64,000 nt of DNA, from positions 165,029 to 229,028 of the forward strand of contig PBWH01000023.1 in the NCBI GenBank assembly GCA_002727195.1, read 5' to 3'. Both the position numbers and the translations under genes were made by a program. How positions within the stretch are numbered: position 1 is the first letter of the stretch; each line of letters opens with the position of its first letter. Below, piece by piece: positions 8,409 through 17,483 of the stretch. Below the pieces are notes generated by a model. That model worked only from the letters and a program-made list of their open reading frames with translations. It was not told where the DNA came from and ran no database searches. Source of the stretch: Gemmatimonadota bacterium (GTDB lineage Bacteria; Latescibacterota; UBA2968).

Positions 8409-10577
8409 ATGTTGCTCTGCTGTATCCTGATCCTGCTGCTACCCGCATCAAACGTCTTTGCCCAACCCCGCACCATCCGGGTGGTTCATACGAACGACGT
8501 CGGTGGGGACCTGGCTGAGGACGGCTCGAGCGGAGGACTGGGACGTGTCGTGGCCGCGGTTAACAAGCTCCGTCAGGAGCATCCGGCTCTGGTACTCGAC
8601 GCGGGTAACATTCTTGGTCCGGACGTGATCTCGTCCTGGGATGGCGGTCAGGCTGCCGTAGAGGCACTCACAGGGGCCGGCTACGCCGCAGTGGGCATCG
8701 GGAACCACGACTTAGACTACGGCGTCGATATGCTGAGCGCGCGCGTGAAGGAGGCCGGTTTTCCCTTCCTCGCGGGAAACGTGAAGCCCGTGAAGGGGAA
8801 TGACGAGCTCCCCTTCAAACCTTATGTGATCAAGGAAGTGAACGGCGTACGTGTGGGCATCATTGGCTGCTTGGACGAGAACCTGGCATCGAGGATTAAT
8901 CCCGAGAGTGCGAAGGTCATCGAGGTTACTGATCCCGCCCGGAGTGTGAAGGCGACCATGTCTGCTCTGACCTCATACGGTGTCGACCTGACGATCTTGC
9001 TGTTCCACGCCCCCCCGGCGGCAACCGTTAGCCTTGCTCGGTCACTCCCGGGTCTGGATCTGTTGATCACTGGTGGACAACGCGACGATTCGCCCGGCCA
9101 CACAATGACCTACTACAAGCTCGCGAATGACGTTCACGTGGCGACGACACCTGCGGGCAATGGAATGGTCGGGTTCGTGGACCTGACCTTTGTGGGTGAA
9201 CCGGGGGGACTCAGTCTGACGACGGTCGCATCCTCCACGTTCGACGCCAGACACCTGGAACCCGATGCGTCCGTGACGGCGGCGGTTAAGCGTGTGGCTG
9301 ACGGTTTCGCGGAGGACAAGGGACGGAAACTCGGTCAGCTGGATGGTGTCAGCATCGCCCGCCGAGGAAGTGCAGTGGCAAACCTGATGCGTCTGCACAC
9401 GGAGTCCGAGATCGGAATCGTATCACGGCGCACTTTCCGGGAGGTCGAGGTCGACGAGGAGGGGTTTTACGAGCGGGACGTGAATCGCCTGATTCGTTTC
9501 GATGATGTGCTCGTCAAGCTTGAGCTGATGGGGCGCGGGCTCCGAGACATCGCCAACCGGAGCAAGCGACTCAAGGATGGCCCCGACGGGCTCCTGTTCG
9601 CGGGTCTCGACGTGAAGACGATGTTGATCAACGGGCGTCCGTTGAGGAACAACGAGCCCTACAGGGTGGTGACGCTCAGGCGGCTGGTTCAGGGGGAGAG
9701 CGGGTACCGGCAGATCGAAAACGCGCTGTCCATCCACGACACGGGGATATCGCTCCGATCACTGACAGCATCCGGCCTGGAGGCGTGGGGAACGCTCAGC
9801 TCGTCCTCGTTCTGGCGACTCGATCTCAAGCCCGTATGGCGATCGTCCTGGTCACTTGAGGGCAGCTTCAACAGGAATTACGTCGATGATACTGCGACGA
9901 ATTACCGCGTTTCATTCCTCAGAGGCGAAACGCGTTCAGCCTGGAAGACTTCTACGCGGTATCAGCTGGGGTATGAGACCTCGCGGTCGGCGACGACGCT
10001 GGAGAGCCTGGCGGATTACGGACGTGTCGCGGGGGAGACGACTTCGGATCAATTCGAGTCGGATGTGACACACCGGAGACGGGCCCCGAACCTGAGGGTA
10101 GACCCGTTCGTTTCGGCCGGTCTCGGTACGGCCTTTACGAAACGATCGTTCGGGAATGGGGGAGAATCCGGCCGGCCTCTGCAGATCCGCGCCAGTACCG
10201 GCTTCGAGAGAAAATTCTGGAAGCGATGGGTCGCCCAGTTCGCCTTCCGCGCCCAGCGGGACCTGGATGAAGACCAGAGCGACTACGGTGCTGAGGCAAA
10301 GGTCAACTATCAGGTCCATCTGAAGCAGGGCGGACGGTTCAGGACGCGGATCCGAACCTTCTACGGTCTATCCGACCGACGGGTCATCTCGGTCGAGAAC
10401 TATAACACGCTGAATTTCCCTCTGGTCGGCGAACTCAGCTTGACGGTCCGGCAGAACAACTTCGCCTACCGCCTCGATCGCAAGGACGACACGGGTCAGA
10501 GCACTTCACCGGGATTCGGATTCCGGAGCGACCTTACCGTCGGCCTGACCTACGGCCTCGACTGGAAGTGGCTGTAG
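8409..10577 (+). CDS. 5'-nucleotidase-like protein (degenerate) fused to a C-terminal barrel-like domain
   Basis: 722 residues from ATG 8409. The frame is open from 8181, but that part overlaps the PorV-like gene and a terminator, while MLLCCILILLLPASNVFA is a good signal peptide. Residues ~20-270 follow the UshA-type metallophosphatase fold and ~270-460 the nucleotidase C-terminal fold. The metal-ligand set is damaged. HTNDVGG replaces HTND-x-HG, DAGN replaces GGD/DAGD, and GGQRDD replaces the GH-S/T-Q/H motif. GNHD and the FHAPP His remain. From about residue 490 the sequence becomes barrel-like with repeated aromatic strands, ending LTYGLDWKWL, as in DUF3078-like proteins. I infer a surface-held, probably non-catalytic nucleotide- or phosphate-binding protein. 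Confidence 0.82.
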   Translation: MLLCCILILLLPASNVFAQPRTIRVVHTNDVGGDLAEDGSSGGLGRVVAAVNKLRQEHPALVLDAGNILGPDVISSWDGGQAAVEALTGAGYAAVGIGNHDLDYGVDMLSARVKEAGFPFLAGNVKPVKGNDELPFKPYVIKEVNGVRVGIIGCLDENLASRINPESAKVIEVTDPARSVKATMSALTSYGVDLTILLFHAPPAATVSLARSLPGLDLLITGGQRDDSPGHTMTYYKLANDVHVATTPAGNGMVGFVDLTFVGEPGGLSLTTVASSTFDARHLEPDASVTAAVKRVADGFAEDKGRKLGQLDGVSIARRGSAVANLMRLHTESEIGIVSRRTFREVEVDEEGFYERDVNRLIRFDDVLVKLELMGRGLRDIANRSKRLKDGPDGLLFAGLDVKTMLINGRPLRNNEPYRVVTLRRLVQGESGYRQIENALSIHDTGISLRSLTASGLEAWGTLSSSSFWRLDLKPVWRSSWSLEGSFNRNYVDDTATNYRVSFLRGETRSAWKTSTRYQLGYETSRSATTLESLADYGRVAGETTSDQFESDVTHRRRAPNLRVDPFVSAGLGTAFTKRSFGNGGESGRPLQIRASTGFERKFWKRWVAQFAFRAQRDLDEDQSDYGAEAKVNYQVHLKQGGRFRTRIRTFYGLSDRRVISVENYNTLNFPLVGELSLTVRQNNFAYRLDRKDDTGQSTSPGFGFRSDLTVGLTYGLDWKWL

Positions 10578-10658
10578 CCCCGCCCCCACACCGCCCTCTG
10601 AGCGGGAGATTGGGAGCAGGGGACCTGTCGGTGCCCCAGCCCTTCCCCAAAGTCAAAA

Positions 10659-10688
10659 GCGGTTGACCCGAAGTCCTGGGTCAACCGC
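10659..10688. terminator. Bidirectional hairpin between convergent genes
   Basis: GCGGTTGACCC (10659-10669) pairs perfectly with its complement at 10678-10688. On the minus strand a TTTT tract follows, on the plus strand a short CTCTTT. It lies between the convergent nucleotidase-like gene and moaB and can serve both. Confidence 0.7.
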
Positions 10689-10891
10689 CTCTTTGGGTGT
10701 CGGGTTAGAGCGCCCGGTCGGCGGCCGGTCCTAAGATGGGCTTTTGCCCTATCTCCCGCCTGCCGGGCCGAAGCCTTGGCGAAGGCCGTCTGACTCACTC
10801 TGGTTCAGTCGTTTTCTCGCTCAGCTTTTTTGACTTTTCTCCCCCTCATTCCCATAGCCTTGCTCCCCTGCAGAGGCCGTGACGGCCGGGG
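10689..10891. repeat. Gene-free stretch with a dispersed GCC-rich hairpin repeat
   Basis: No coding sequence is seen. At 10767-10786 lies GCCGAAGCCTTGGCGAAGGC, which resembles a short intergenic hairpin repeat I recall from many environmental genomes. A related form occurs at about 59435-59475. A pyrimidine-rich segment follows at 10810-10870. Confidence 0.5.
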
Positions 10892-11401
10892 CTACTTCTG
10901 TCGCCAGATTTCCCACACCAGATGCGACAACTCGGGCACAATCAGCTTCTCCATCGCCAGCTTAACTGCCCCCGAAGAGCCGGGCATACAGAAGATCATC
11001 GTGTCCTTGTAGACGCCCGCTACGGCGCGTGAGAGCATAGCTCCCGAACCGATGTCCTCCCAGCTCAGAAACCGGAAAACCTCCCCAAACCCGTCAAGAC
11101 GCTTCTCCAGGAGCGATGTGACCGCCTCATAGGTCGTGTCCCGGGCGGAAATTCCTGTCCCGCCGTTTGTGAGGATGACGTGGCAGTCTCTCTTTTCCGC
11201 GATGTCAACGATGAGCTGACGGATCAGGTCCGCCTCGTCTTTGACGACGGCATAGTGGCCGACCGAGTGGCCCCCCTCCGTCAGCAACTTCTGGATGATT
11301 TTACCGCTTTTGTCGTCAGCTTCGGTCCGGGTATCACTGATGGTCAGAACGGCGCACGTGACGGCATCTCTCGCTTCGGCAATGTGATCTTCGTAGGGCA
11401 T
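10892..11401 (-). CDS. moaB: Molybdenum cofactor biosynthesis protein MoaB/MogA family
   Basis: 169 residues from ATG 11401. An upstream in-frame start at 11515 would overlap repeat-like sequence and add residues unlike the family. The MPT-binding core is clear: AVLTISDTRTEADDKSG near residue 15 and TNGGTGISARDTTYEAV near residue 78, followed by GSGAMLSRA and a CMPGSSGAVKLAM segment. Proteins of this family adenylylate molybdopterin or help insert molybdate in the cytoplasm. moaA lies elsewhere in the window (23370-24377), so the pathway is split over loci. MoaB versus MogA cannot be settled from motifs alone. Confidence 0.93.
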   Translation of the reverse strand: MPYEDHIAEARDAVTCAVLTISDTRTEADDKSGKIIQKLLTEGGHSVGHYAVVKDEADLIRQLIVDIAEKRDCHVILTNGGTGISARDTTYEAVTSLLEKRLDGFGEVFRFLSWEDIGSGAMLSRAVAGVYKDTMIFCMPGSSGAVKLAMEKLIVPELSHLVWEIWRQK

Positions 11402-11534
11402 GGTTGCTCTCTTGCTGAGTGGTTTGCGGTTCCGGGTCGAAAAACGTACAAGATTCGGCCGATTAACACAAAAAAAGCTCGAGTTCGGTAGGCTCGGTAC
11501 ACCTAATAACCGCACGAAGCACTGAAAGAAACGA

Positions 11535-11565
11535 AAAAGGCCGATCCATACCGGATCGGCCTTTT
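11535..11565 (-). terminator. Rho-independent terminator after the acetyltransferase gene
   Basis: A 13-bp stem pairs 11535-11547 with 11553-11565 (core GGCCGATCC) around a five-base loop. The flanks are A-rich and T-rich, so it can work on both strands. On the minus strand it begins five bases after the stop of the GNAT gene and separates it from moaB. Confidence 0.9.
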
Positions 11566-11569
11566 CTGT

Positions 11570-12094
11570 TTATTCCACCAGTTCCGCCACCGACTCCCCA
11601 AACACATTCTCGAAGACCTGCATCCGCTGCCTCCAGAACGTCACCCACTGCTTGAAGACAAAACCTCGACTCTTGTAGAGCAGGTGAGCAGCCTCCATGT
11701 TCGTCGCTGTGCACAGGATCGCCTTCTCGTATCCCACACCATGGGCGAACGCAAGAGCTTCGTCGAGTAGCCACGAGCCAATGCCCTGTCCCCGACAATC
11801 CCGACTCACGAAGATCCACTTGAGGGTGGCGGTGTCGTCCTTGTAACGATCGATCGCCGTAAGAGCGCACAGGGCGCCATCCTGCTTGAGGGAAAGGAAG
11901 AACCGGCGATCCGGCGAGAAGTCATCGAAAAACTTCCTAACGGATCTCTTGAGCTCTCGATGCGAATCCTTACGACAATCATCCTGAAGGATGCCGTCGA
12001 CAAATGCGACGACCTGCTCAGCCGTGAAGGCGTCGATGCCTGATACCTCGAAACCGGCATCGGCAAGGTGGTCTGGGAGTGTGACCGGCGGCAC
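11570..12094 (-). CDS. GNAT-family N-acetyltransferase
   Basis: 174 residues from a GTG start that lies one base after the stop of the upstream isomerase-like gene, so the two are probably translationally coupled. The acetyl-CoA site is visible as WIFVSRDCRGQGIGSWLLDEA (RGQGIG is the Q/R-x-x-G-x-G/A loop), followed by KAILCTATNMEAAHLLYKSRGFV, the usual end of the GNAT core. The N-terminal ~70 residues are charged and specific to this protein. The substrate is unknown. A strong terminator follows at once. Confidence 0.85.
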   Translation of the reverse strand: MPPVTLPDHLADAGFEVSGIDAFTAEQVVAFVDGILQDDCRKDSHRELKRSVRKFFDDFSPDRRFFLSLKQDGALCALTAIDRYKDDTATLKWIFVSRDCRGQGIGSWLLDEALAFAHGVGYEKAILCTATNMEAAHLLYKSRGFVFKQWVTFWRQRMQVFENVFGESVAELVE

Positions 12095-12095
12095 G

Positions 12096-12866
12096 CTAAC
12101 TGAGACCCATGCCGCCGAGGTTCTTGTAGCTAATGGCTAGGCTCTCAAACGGGTCGCGCTGACAGCGGTCCTGCTCGACGATATACCAACGCGTCCCGGC
12201 CTCGCGGCACGCCTCCAGGATGGAAGGCCAGTTCAGGTTCCCTTCGCCCACCTCTGAGAACAACTGCTCACGACCCTTCATCTCCATGTCCTTCACGTGG
12301 ACCAGGTCGCCACGCCCTTTGACCTTACGAATCCACGCGGCCGGGTCGGCCCCACCGTGCTGGATCCAGTAGACGTCGATTTCGAACTGAAAGACTTCCG
12401 AATCGCTCTCCTCGAACAGAATCTGGAGCGCCGTACGGCCATCGAACTTCTCGAGCTCAAAGCTGTGGTTGTGGTAACCGAAGGTCATCCCGGCGTCCGA
12501 CAATTTACGGGCAACCTGCGATGCTTCTTTGGCGAAGTCGATATACCCCTGGGCGCCGTTCTCGCGGCAATCCTTGGGCAGTCCCCCGATCGCCGGATAC
12601 TTGCACTCGAAGATGTTGTGCTGCTCGATCACTGCGTCGGTTTCGTCCCGCAGTTTGTCGTAACCGGTGTGAGTCGCGCAGATGGTCAGGCCTTCCCCGT
12701 CGCACACGTTCTTCAGCTCTTTGTCGTCCATCGGTCCCAATCCCGACAGCTGGACGGCCTGGTAACCGATTTCGGCAACGCGTTTGAGAGATGACGTGAT
12801 GTCTGCGGGGGTCTTGCAAAAGTCTCGGAGGGTATACATCTGGGCGGCGACGACGGTGTCCGGCAT
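12096..12866 (-). CDS. Sugar phosphate isomerase/epimerase-like TIM-barrel protein
   Basis: 256 residues. It begins VVAAQMYTLRDFCKTPADIT and runs through GYQAVQLSGLG and GYHNHSFELEKFDG, then DVYWIQHGGADPAAWI and VHVKDMEMKG, and ends WYIVEQDRCQRDPFESL. This is the Xyl-isomerase-like TIM barrel (IolE/YcjR type), with His and Glu/Asp positions expected for divalent metal. Such enzymes isomerise or dehydrate sugars in the cytoplasm. It heads a two-gene unit with the GNAT protein and is divergent from the transketolase-like gene across a 206-base gap. A second protein of the same superfamily is at 44009-44827. Confidence 0.88.
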   Translation of the reverse strand: MPDTVVAAQMYTLRDFCKTPADITSSLKRVAEIGYQAVQLSGLGPMDDKELKNVCDGEGLTICATHTGYDKLRDETDAVIEQHNIFECKYPAIGGLPKDCRENGAQGYIDFAKEASQVARKLSDAGMTFGYHNHSFELEKFDGRTALQILFEESDSEVFQFEIDVYWIQHGGADPAAWIRKVKGRGDLVHVKDMEMKGREQLFSEVGEGNLNWPSILEACREAGTRWYIVEQDRCQRDPFESLAISYKNLGGMGLS

Positions 12867-13072
12867 CCTGGAATCCTCTCGATGGGGTATAGTTGAAGAT
12901 GGACATCAAAAATACCAAACGCCTATCCGGCGAACCAGAGAATTGTCCGAAAATGCCGTGCTGACAGCCGTTTTGAGGCTGTTTCGTCTGGCCTTTTGCA
13001 GGCAAAGGCGTATTTTAGTGCCCGACACGGACGGACAGCTGAACCGGATTACGGAAGGGATGGAGGGACGCG

Positions 13073-15316
13073 ATGCGTAACGCGCAACAAGCCTTGGATC
13101 GCCAGCAACAGCGGAACCGCGACCTGATCGCCGGGTCGACCTACATGCGCTCATCGGTGACCTCCGAGGTGATCGACTTCCAGCTGGACCTGGGGTCGGG
13201 GAACGGCCTGTCTGATCAGGATGTCAACCTGCTGCGTGCGCTCGAGAAGGACGCGGCGCGCACAGCACTCGCTTCACTCGCCTCTCTCGCCGAGATCGGC
13301 GAACTCGACCACCTGGGTGGTGGTCTCGAACTGATTCCCTCGCTGAACATGACGATGGCTGTGTCGAGCAGCGACGCGGTGCGTTATACGATCGAGCACG
13401 CCCACACGAGCATCGGGTATTTCTCGGCGCTCGCGTCGTGGGGCTACGTCGATCCGCAGATCGTGATCGACTCGTTCCGGCGTGGCCTGGACATCACCGG
13501 TCACGTGTCTTGGTTACCCGGCGGGACCGAGTTGAGTGGCGGACGACTGGGTGTGATGGTTCCCGTCGCAGTCGGTCTTGCCCTCGGTCTACGCGCCCAT
13601 CACGGGGATGAGGGTCTGGTGTTCTGCCACTGCGGAGACGCCGGGTGGGTGTCCGGCCAGGCGATGAACGGATTTATGGGGGCTGACCTGCACGGAGCCC
13701 CGATCGTGTTCGTGATGAACCGGAACGGGATCCAGCTGTCGAACACGACAGACAAGATCGTCGACAAAGATCCGCGTCAGCTGGTGTCTGCGATGGGTGT
13801 CGAGATTCTCGAGATACCGACGCTTCACGATCAGGCCGCACTCTTCGACGCGTATCGCACGGCTGCCACGTCCGCGCGCGGCGGGAAGCCGGTGATGATC
13901 TACCCGACGGGCGAAGAGGGCGTGACGCTAGCCGACTTCGGGGCCTCTCTAGGTGTGTCGTCGGAACTCGAGGCGTTCGCGTCGGGCCACGGAGTCGCCA
14001 CGGACACGAAGGTGTGGGTGCCCGGTTCGATGATGAGCTTCCGTGACCTGGTCCCGATGCTTGAGTGCCTCTTCCACGTGAACGACCTGCCCGGGGGCGA
14101 GGGTCATCACGACGGCCACATGAAAGGTCGAAACCTGGACGAGGTTCTGTCGACACCACTGTTTGCCGAGGTCGACGGCGAGGTGAGTGCGCTGAACGAG
14201 GCTCGTAACGGTCGCCGGTTGGCCACGACGAACGCACGACCGAAGCCGGGAAGCAAGAACCTGGAGATTCCGGCTTCGGCGCTTGCCGCGGTCGAGTTGC
14301 CCGCTCCGGGAGAGTCGGTGTCGGCGCGAAACGGCTCGCAGGTGGGATACGAGGTCGTGGCCAAAACGCATCCGGACCGGTTCTTTACCGTGTCCTGCGA
14401 TCTCGACCCGTCGACCAAGTTCGACAAGGCAAAGGCCGCGATCGATGATCGCCACAAGTTCGAGATGGGGATCACGGAGCAGGCGTCGTCGCTGATGGCC
14501 AACGGGCTGGCGATGAGCAGTGCGGAGCCCCAGATGTCGGTGTTCGCGACGTTTGCTGCTTTCTTCGAGGGGATCGCTCGAGAGGGCTTTGAACTCTGGC
14601 GGTATCACCGGAACCTGGACGGCGTGAACGAGGGTCTGAACGTGGCGATGCACCTGTCGCACGTCGGGGCCTGCACGGGACGCGATCATTTCTCCGGCTG
14701 GAGCCTCGACTGGATCACGCTGGCGATGGGGTATCTCCCATACCTGCACCGGTTCTATGCGCCGGCAGATGCGCGGTCGGCCTTCGTGGCCGTGCGTGAC
14801 ATGGCGGAGAACTACGGTGGACACATCATCGGGATTCCACGTGACAATCTGCCCGTGCTGGACAAGCAGGACGGGTCGGGTGCGTTGTGGGAAGCGGATT
14901 CGGCGTGGGAAGATGTGACGGCTTATCGGGCGTATGATGGGGCGAAGAAGGCGATTCTGGCGCTCGGTGCGCCCGCATTCCTCGCCGGTGAAGCGGCGGA
15001 GACGTTGAAGGGCAGCGATCCGGTCGACGTATACGTCGTGAACGCGCTGCCGCTCGGCGACGGCGTGCTGGCGGACCTGCTCGGGAAGTATCCCGGTGGG
15101 GTCGTCACGATCGAAGACGGCATCATTGGCAACCCGGCGGTCGGTGTGCGCGGGTTCGCGTCTCTCGTGCAGTCAGCTGCAGTCGGGACGTCGACACCGG
15201 TCGCCCACGTCGGGATTGTCGACCCCACGATCGCCCCGTCGGAGGGACACATGCCGACGTGGGATCACTTCGGGATCACGGCTGACGCACTGGTCGAGGC
15301 TGTCGGAACGCTGTAA
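13073..15316 (+). CDS. Transketolase-like thiamine-diphosphate enzyme
   Basis: 747 residues; ATG 13073 follows GGAGGG (13062-13067) by five bases. The N-terminal ThDP domain has the motif start GDAGWVSGQAMNG and ends in VFVMNRNGIQLS about 30 residues later. Canonical enzymes have GDG, so the third residue is Ala here. The pyrimidine-binding domain has FEMGITEQASSLMANGLA, where Glu is the expected ThDP activator. A C-terminal transketolase-like domain follows (GGVVTIEDGIIG). The enzyme should transfer two-carbon units or decarboxylate a 2-keto acid. The length fits E1/transketolase-like proteins, but classical transketolase substrate motifs are weak. Standing alone, it gives no pathway context. 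Confidence 0.85.
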   Translation: MRNAQQALDRQQQRNRDLIAGSTYMRSSVTSEVIDFQLDLGSGNGLSDQDVNLLRALEKDAARTALASLASLAEIGELDHLGGGLELIPSLNMTMAVSSSDAVRYTIEHAHTSIGYFSALASWGYVDPQIVIDSFRRGLDITGHVSWLPGGTELSGGRLGVMVPVAVGLALGLRAHHGDEGLVFCHCGDAGWVSGQAMNGFMGADLHGAPIVFVMNRNGIQLSNTTDKIVDKDPRQLVSAMGVEILEIPTLHDQAALFDAYRTAATSARGGKPVMIYPTGEEGVTLADFGASLGVSSELEAFASGHGVATDTKVWVPGSMMSFRDLVPMLECLFHVNDLPGGEGHHDGHMKGRNLDEVLSTPLFAEVDGEVSALNEARNGRRLATTNARPKPGSKNLEIPASALAAVELPAPGESVSARNGSQVGYEVVAKTHPDRFFTVSCDLDPSTKFDKAKAAIDDRHKFEMGITEQASSLMANGLAMSSAEPQMSVFATFAAFFEGIAREGFELWRYHRNLDGVNEGLNVAMHLSHVGACTGRDHFSGWSLDWITLAMGYLPYLHRFYAPADARSAFVAVRDMAENYGGHIIGIPRDNLPVLDKQDGSGALWEADSAWEDVTAYRAYDGAKKAILALGAPAFLAGEAAETLKGSDPVDVYVVNALPLGDGVLADLLGKYPGGVVTIEDGIIGNPAVGVRGFASLVQSAAVGTSTPVAHVGIVDPTIAPSEGHMPTWDHFGITADALVEAVGTL

Positions 15317-15376
15317 GACGAACCTGAACCCGGATGACTCAGGCGCGTGGGAACTCGTTTCCCGCGCGCTTTTTGT

Positions 15377-16606
15377 TTAGAAGATCCGGTAGCTGAGTCC
15401 CGTCGTGAAACTGATCCGCCAGGGATCGGTCTCGCTCTTCCGCGCCACGAACGCCGCGTTCAGGTTGATCTTGTTCTCGATGAAGAAGTTGAACCCGGCG
15501 GATCCGATGTTGTTATGCCTCGCCCGCTGTCCCTTGACCTTGCTGAGGTTCAGCAGGTGGATGAGATTCATGTTGATCTTGTTCGTGATCTCATAGATGA
15601 AGTCTGTCTGCCAGCCAATCTCGTATCGCTTCCCGAAATCCTCGTTGAACGGCGTGTTGATGCTGAAGTCCGTGTTAATCTGCGTGCTCCAGCTGATCGG
15701 GCGTGAATACCGGAGCCCGAGCGAGAAGGCGGGATCGTTCCGGGATACGCCACGGATCGGTTTCAGGACTTCGAGCTCCACTCCGGCGGAGACATCCCAC
15801 CCGTAGAACCGCTCGTTGATCCGCTCCTTCTCGAGGACCTCCTGCATCCTCAGCACGCCGATCGCGCCGATGCTTCCCAGGACCTTGCGAGACTTCTGGA
15901 TCTCGTTCTGCATGTCCTCATACCAGTAGTTCTGGTAGCGATCGCCGTAGAGCTCCCGATACTCGGCCTCTTTCTCGATGATGTGTCCCAGCTCGATCAT
16001 CGTCTCCTTGGGCAGCCGCTCGGAGATGATCCCCTCGTCGAGCATGAAGTCCTCGATCCGCACTGCTTTCCGGAGCGCGGTCGCGTTGATGAACCGCCCC
16101 CATCCGATGCCGATCGTGGCGTCCAACCCGGGACGATCGTTGTTCTCATCCAGATCGAGATCGGTCTCCCCGAAGACGAAAAAGTTGCCTTCGTCCCGTC
16201 TGTACTTCTTCACGCGCGTCAGCAGGTTCGACTGGGCATCGCCGACAAGCTCGTCCTTGACCGCGTCCCGCCGGAACGAGGCTGATCCGATCAGGTCGAT
16301 CGAGTAGGCGAACGGGAGTGACTCGTAGAACTTCTTGTATACGAGCACCAGATTGCCCGTCTGGGAGACGATCGAGTCGCCCACCGACTGGTAGTCGAGA
16401 CTGAGCGCATCGATCCGCAGGTTGTCCGCCCGACTCACAGGAACACTGTAGTCGCTGACAGAGACGTTCTGCGCGGTGGTGTCCGACACGGCAAACAGGA
16501 GCCCAACGAAGACGGCGAGCCACCGCCCAATGGGGCCTGATCTTGCGAGCTGTCCTCTCGGCGGCCGCCACAAGGGCCTCCGGCAGGTCTGCGTGCGTAG
16601 GGTCAT
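15377..16606 (-). CDS. Exported outer-membrane beta-barrel protein
   Basis: 409 residues from ATG 16606. The open frame runs back to 16804 inside the DUF3047-type gene, but AAGGAGGAGG lies just upstream of 16606 and WLAVFVGLLFAVSDTTA is a signal peptide. The mature protein is rich in amphipathic strands separated by a charged helical loop (roughly residues 185-265, KETMIELGHIIEKEAEYREL ...). It ends SFTTGLSYRIF with the terminal Phe of outer-membrane barrels. It shares the minus-strand unit with the DUF3047-type protein 49 bases upstream. I recognise no named family. Confidence 0.78.
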   Translation of the reverse strand: MTLRTQTCRRPLWRPPRGQLARSGPIGRWLAVFVGLLFAVSDTTAQNVSVSDYSVPVSRADNLRIDALSLDYQSVGDSIVSQTGNLVLVYKKFYESLPFAYSIDLIGSASFRRDAVKDELVGDAQSNLLTRVKKYRRDEGNFFVFGETDLDLDENNDRPGLDATIGIGWGRFINATALRKAVRIEDFMLDEGIISERLPKETMIELGHIIEKEAEYRELYGDRYQNYWYEDMQNEIQKSRKVLGSIGAIGVLRMQEVLEKERINERFYGWDVSAGVELEVLKPIRGVSRNDPAFSLGLRYSRPISWSTQINTDFSINTPFNEDFGKRYEIGWQTDFIYEITNKINMNLIHLLNLSKVKGQRARHNNIGSAGFNFFIENKINLNAAFVARKSETDPWRISFTTGLSYRIF

Positions 16607-16655
16607 GTCCCTCCTCCTTGGTTTTCCGCTATTCATCTGTTTTGTCATCGGTCGA

Positions 16656-17447
16656 TTAGAGCCCCGCTTCCGAGGTCTCGTCTGGTTCGGGTTCAGGCGG
16701 CGGCGACTTGATAAACGTGAAGTCGTCGTAGTCCGCCTTCGAAAGTGTCTTGGTGTTGTTCGCATCGGTGATGACGCCCAGGATGCGGACCGGACGGGGC
16801 TCACCGCCGAACACCCGTTTGTAGTCCGCGTAAGCGTCGACCTCTTCCCACAGCCATTTGCCCAGATCCTGGGTGCCGCTCCTCAGAACGACCACCTTGA
16901 TCTTACTGTTCCCCGCGCTCTCGGTTTCTGTCCCCTTCGGCAGGGAAGAACTCCAGACATACTTCAGCATCCGGGCTCTCAGGCCGCCGTGGAAGATGAT
17001 CCGGACCGCCGCGCCGCTGTCGTTCTTGTCAGAGATTTCCTCGTCACCACCGACGGGAAGACTCCAGACGCGCCATCGCCAGCGCATTCTGTTGTGTACA
17101 CGCAGGTTGACGGCCGCCGGTCTCCCCGCGTCGATCGCCTTGCTTGACGTCTCGGCGCTGAGATACTGGTTGCCGTCTTCTTCGGTCAGCGTGTAGTAGA
17201 TGTCCGTGGTTGCGGCCTTCCCCCAGATACCCTTGTGCGCTTCCCAGGGAGCGGGAAGACCGGTTTGCATGTCCGGGTAGTCGAAGAGTTCGAGATAGAC
17301 CGTCGAGTCACCTGGAGGAGTGTGGAACCCTTCAGGTACGGGGGTTGGATCCCCGAGGGCGGGCACCTTGAGCGTCCACCAGATCGCCAGGACGGCGAGG
17401 CTCAGGCGGAACAGGGTATACCCGCAATGTGGGTGAGACCGTCGCAC
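16656..17447 (-). CDS. DUF3047-family exported protein
   Basis: 263 residues. A hydrophobic N-terminus (LFRLSLAVLAIWWTLKV) suggests export. The body matches what I recall of DUF3047: NRMRWRWRVWSLPVGGDEE, then AAVRIIFHGG, LKYVWSSSLPKGTETESAGN, KIKVVVLRSGTQDLGKWLWE, DYKRVFGGEP and GVITDANNTKTLSKADYDDF. The C-terminus is an acidic/Pro tail (PPPEPEPDE). The family is periplasmic and of unknown function. It lies between the barrel gene and the asparaginase gene on the same strand, 36 bases from the latter. Confidence 0.82.
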   Translation of the reverse strand: MRRSHPHCGYTLFRLSLAVLAIWWTLKVPALGDPTPVPEGFHTPPGDSTVYLELFDYPDMQTGLPAPWEAHKGIWGKAATTDIYYTLTEEDGNQYLSAETSSKAIDAGRPAAVNLRVHNRMRWRWRVWSLPVGGDEEISDKNDSGAAVRIIFHGGLRARMLKYVWSSSLPKGTETESAGNSKIKVVVLRSGTQDLGKWLWEEVDAYADYKRVFGGEPRPVRILGVITDANNTKTLSKADYDDFTFIKSPPPEPEPDETSEAGL

Positions 17448-17483
17448 AGTGGAAAAATACCTGATCGGCGAGGTGCCGTAAGG

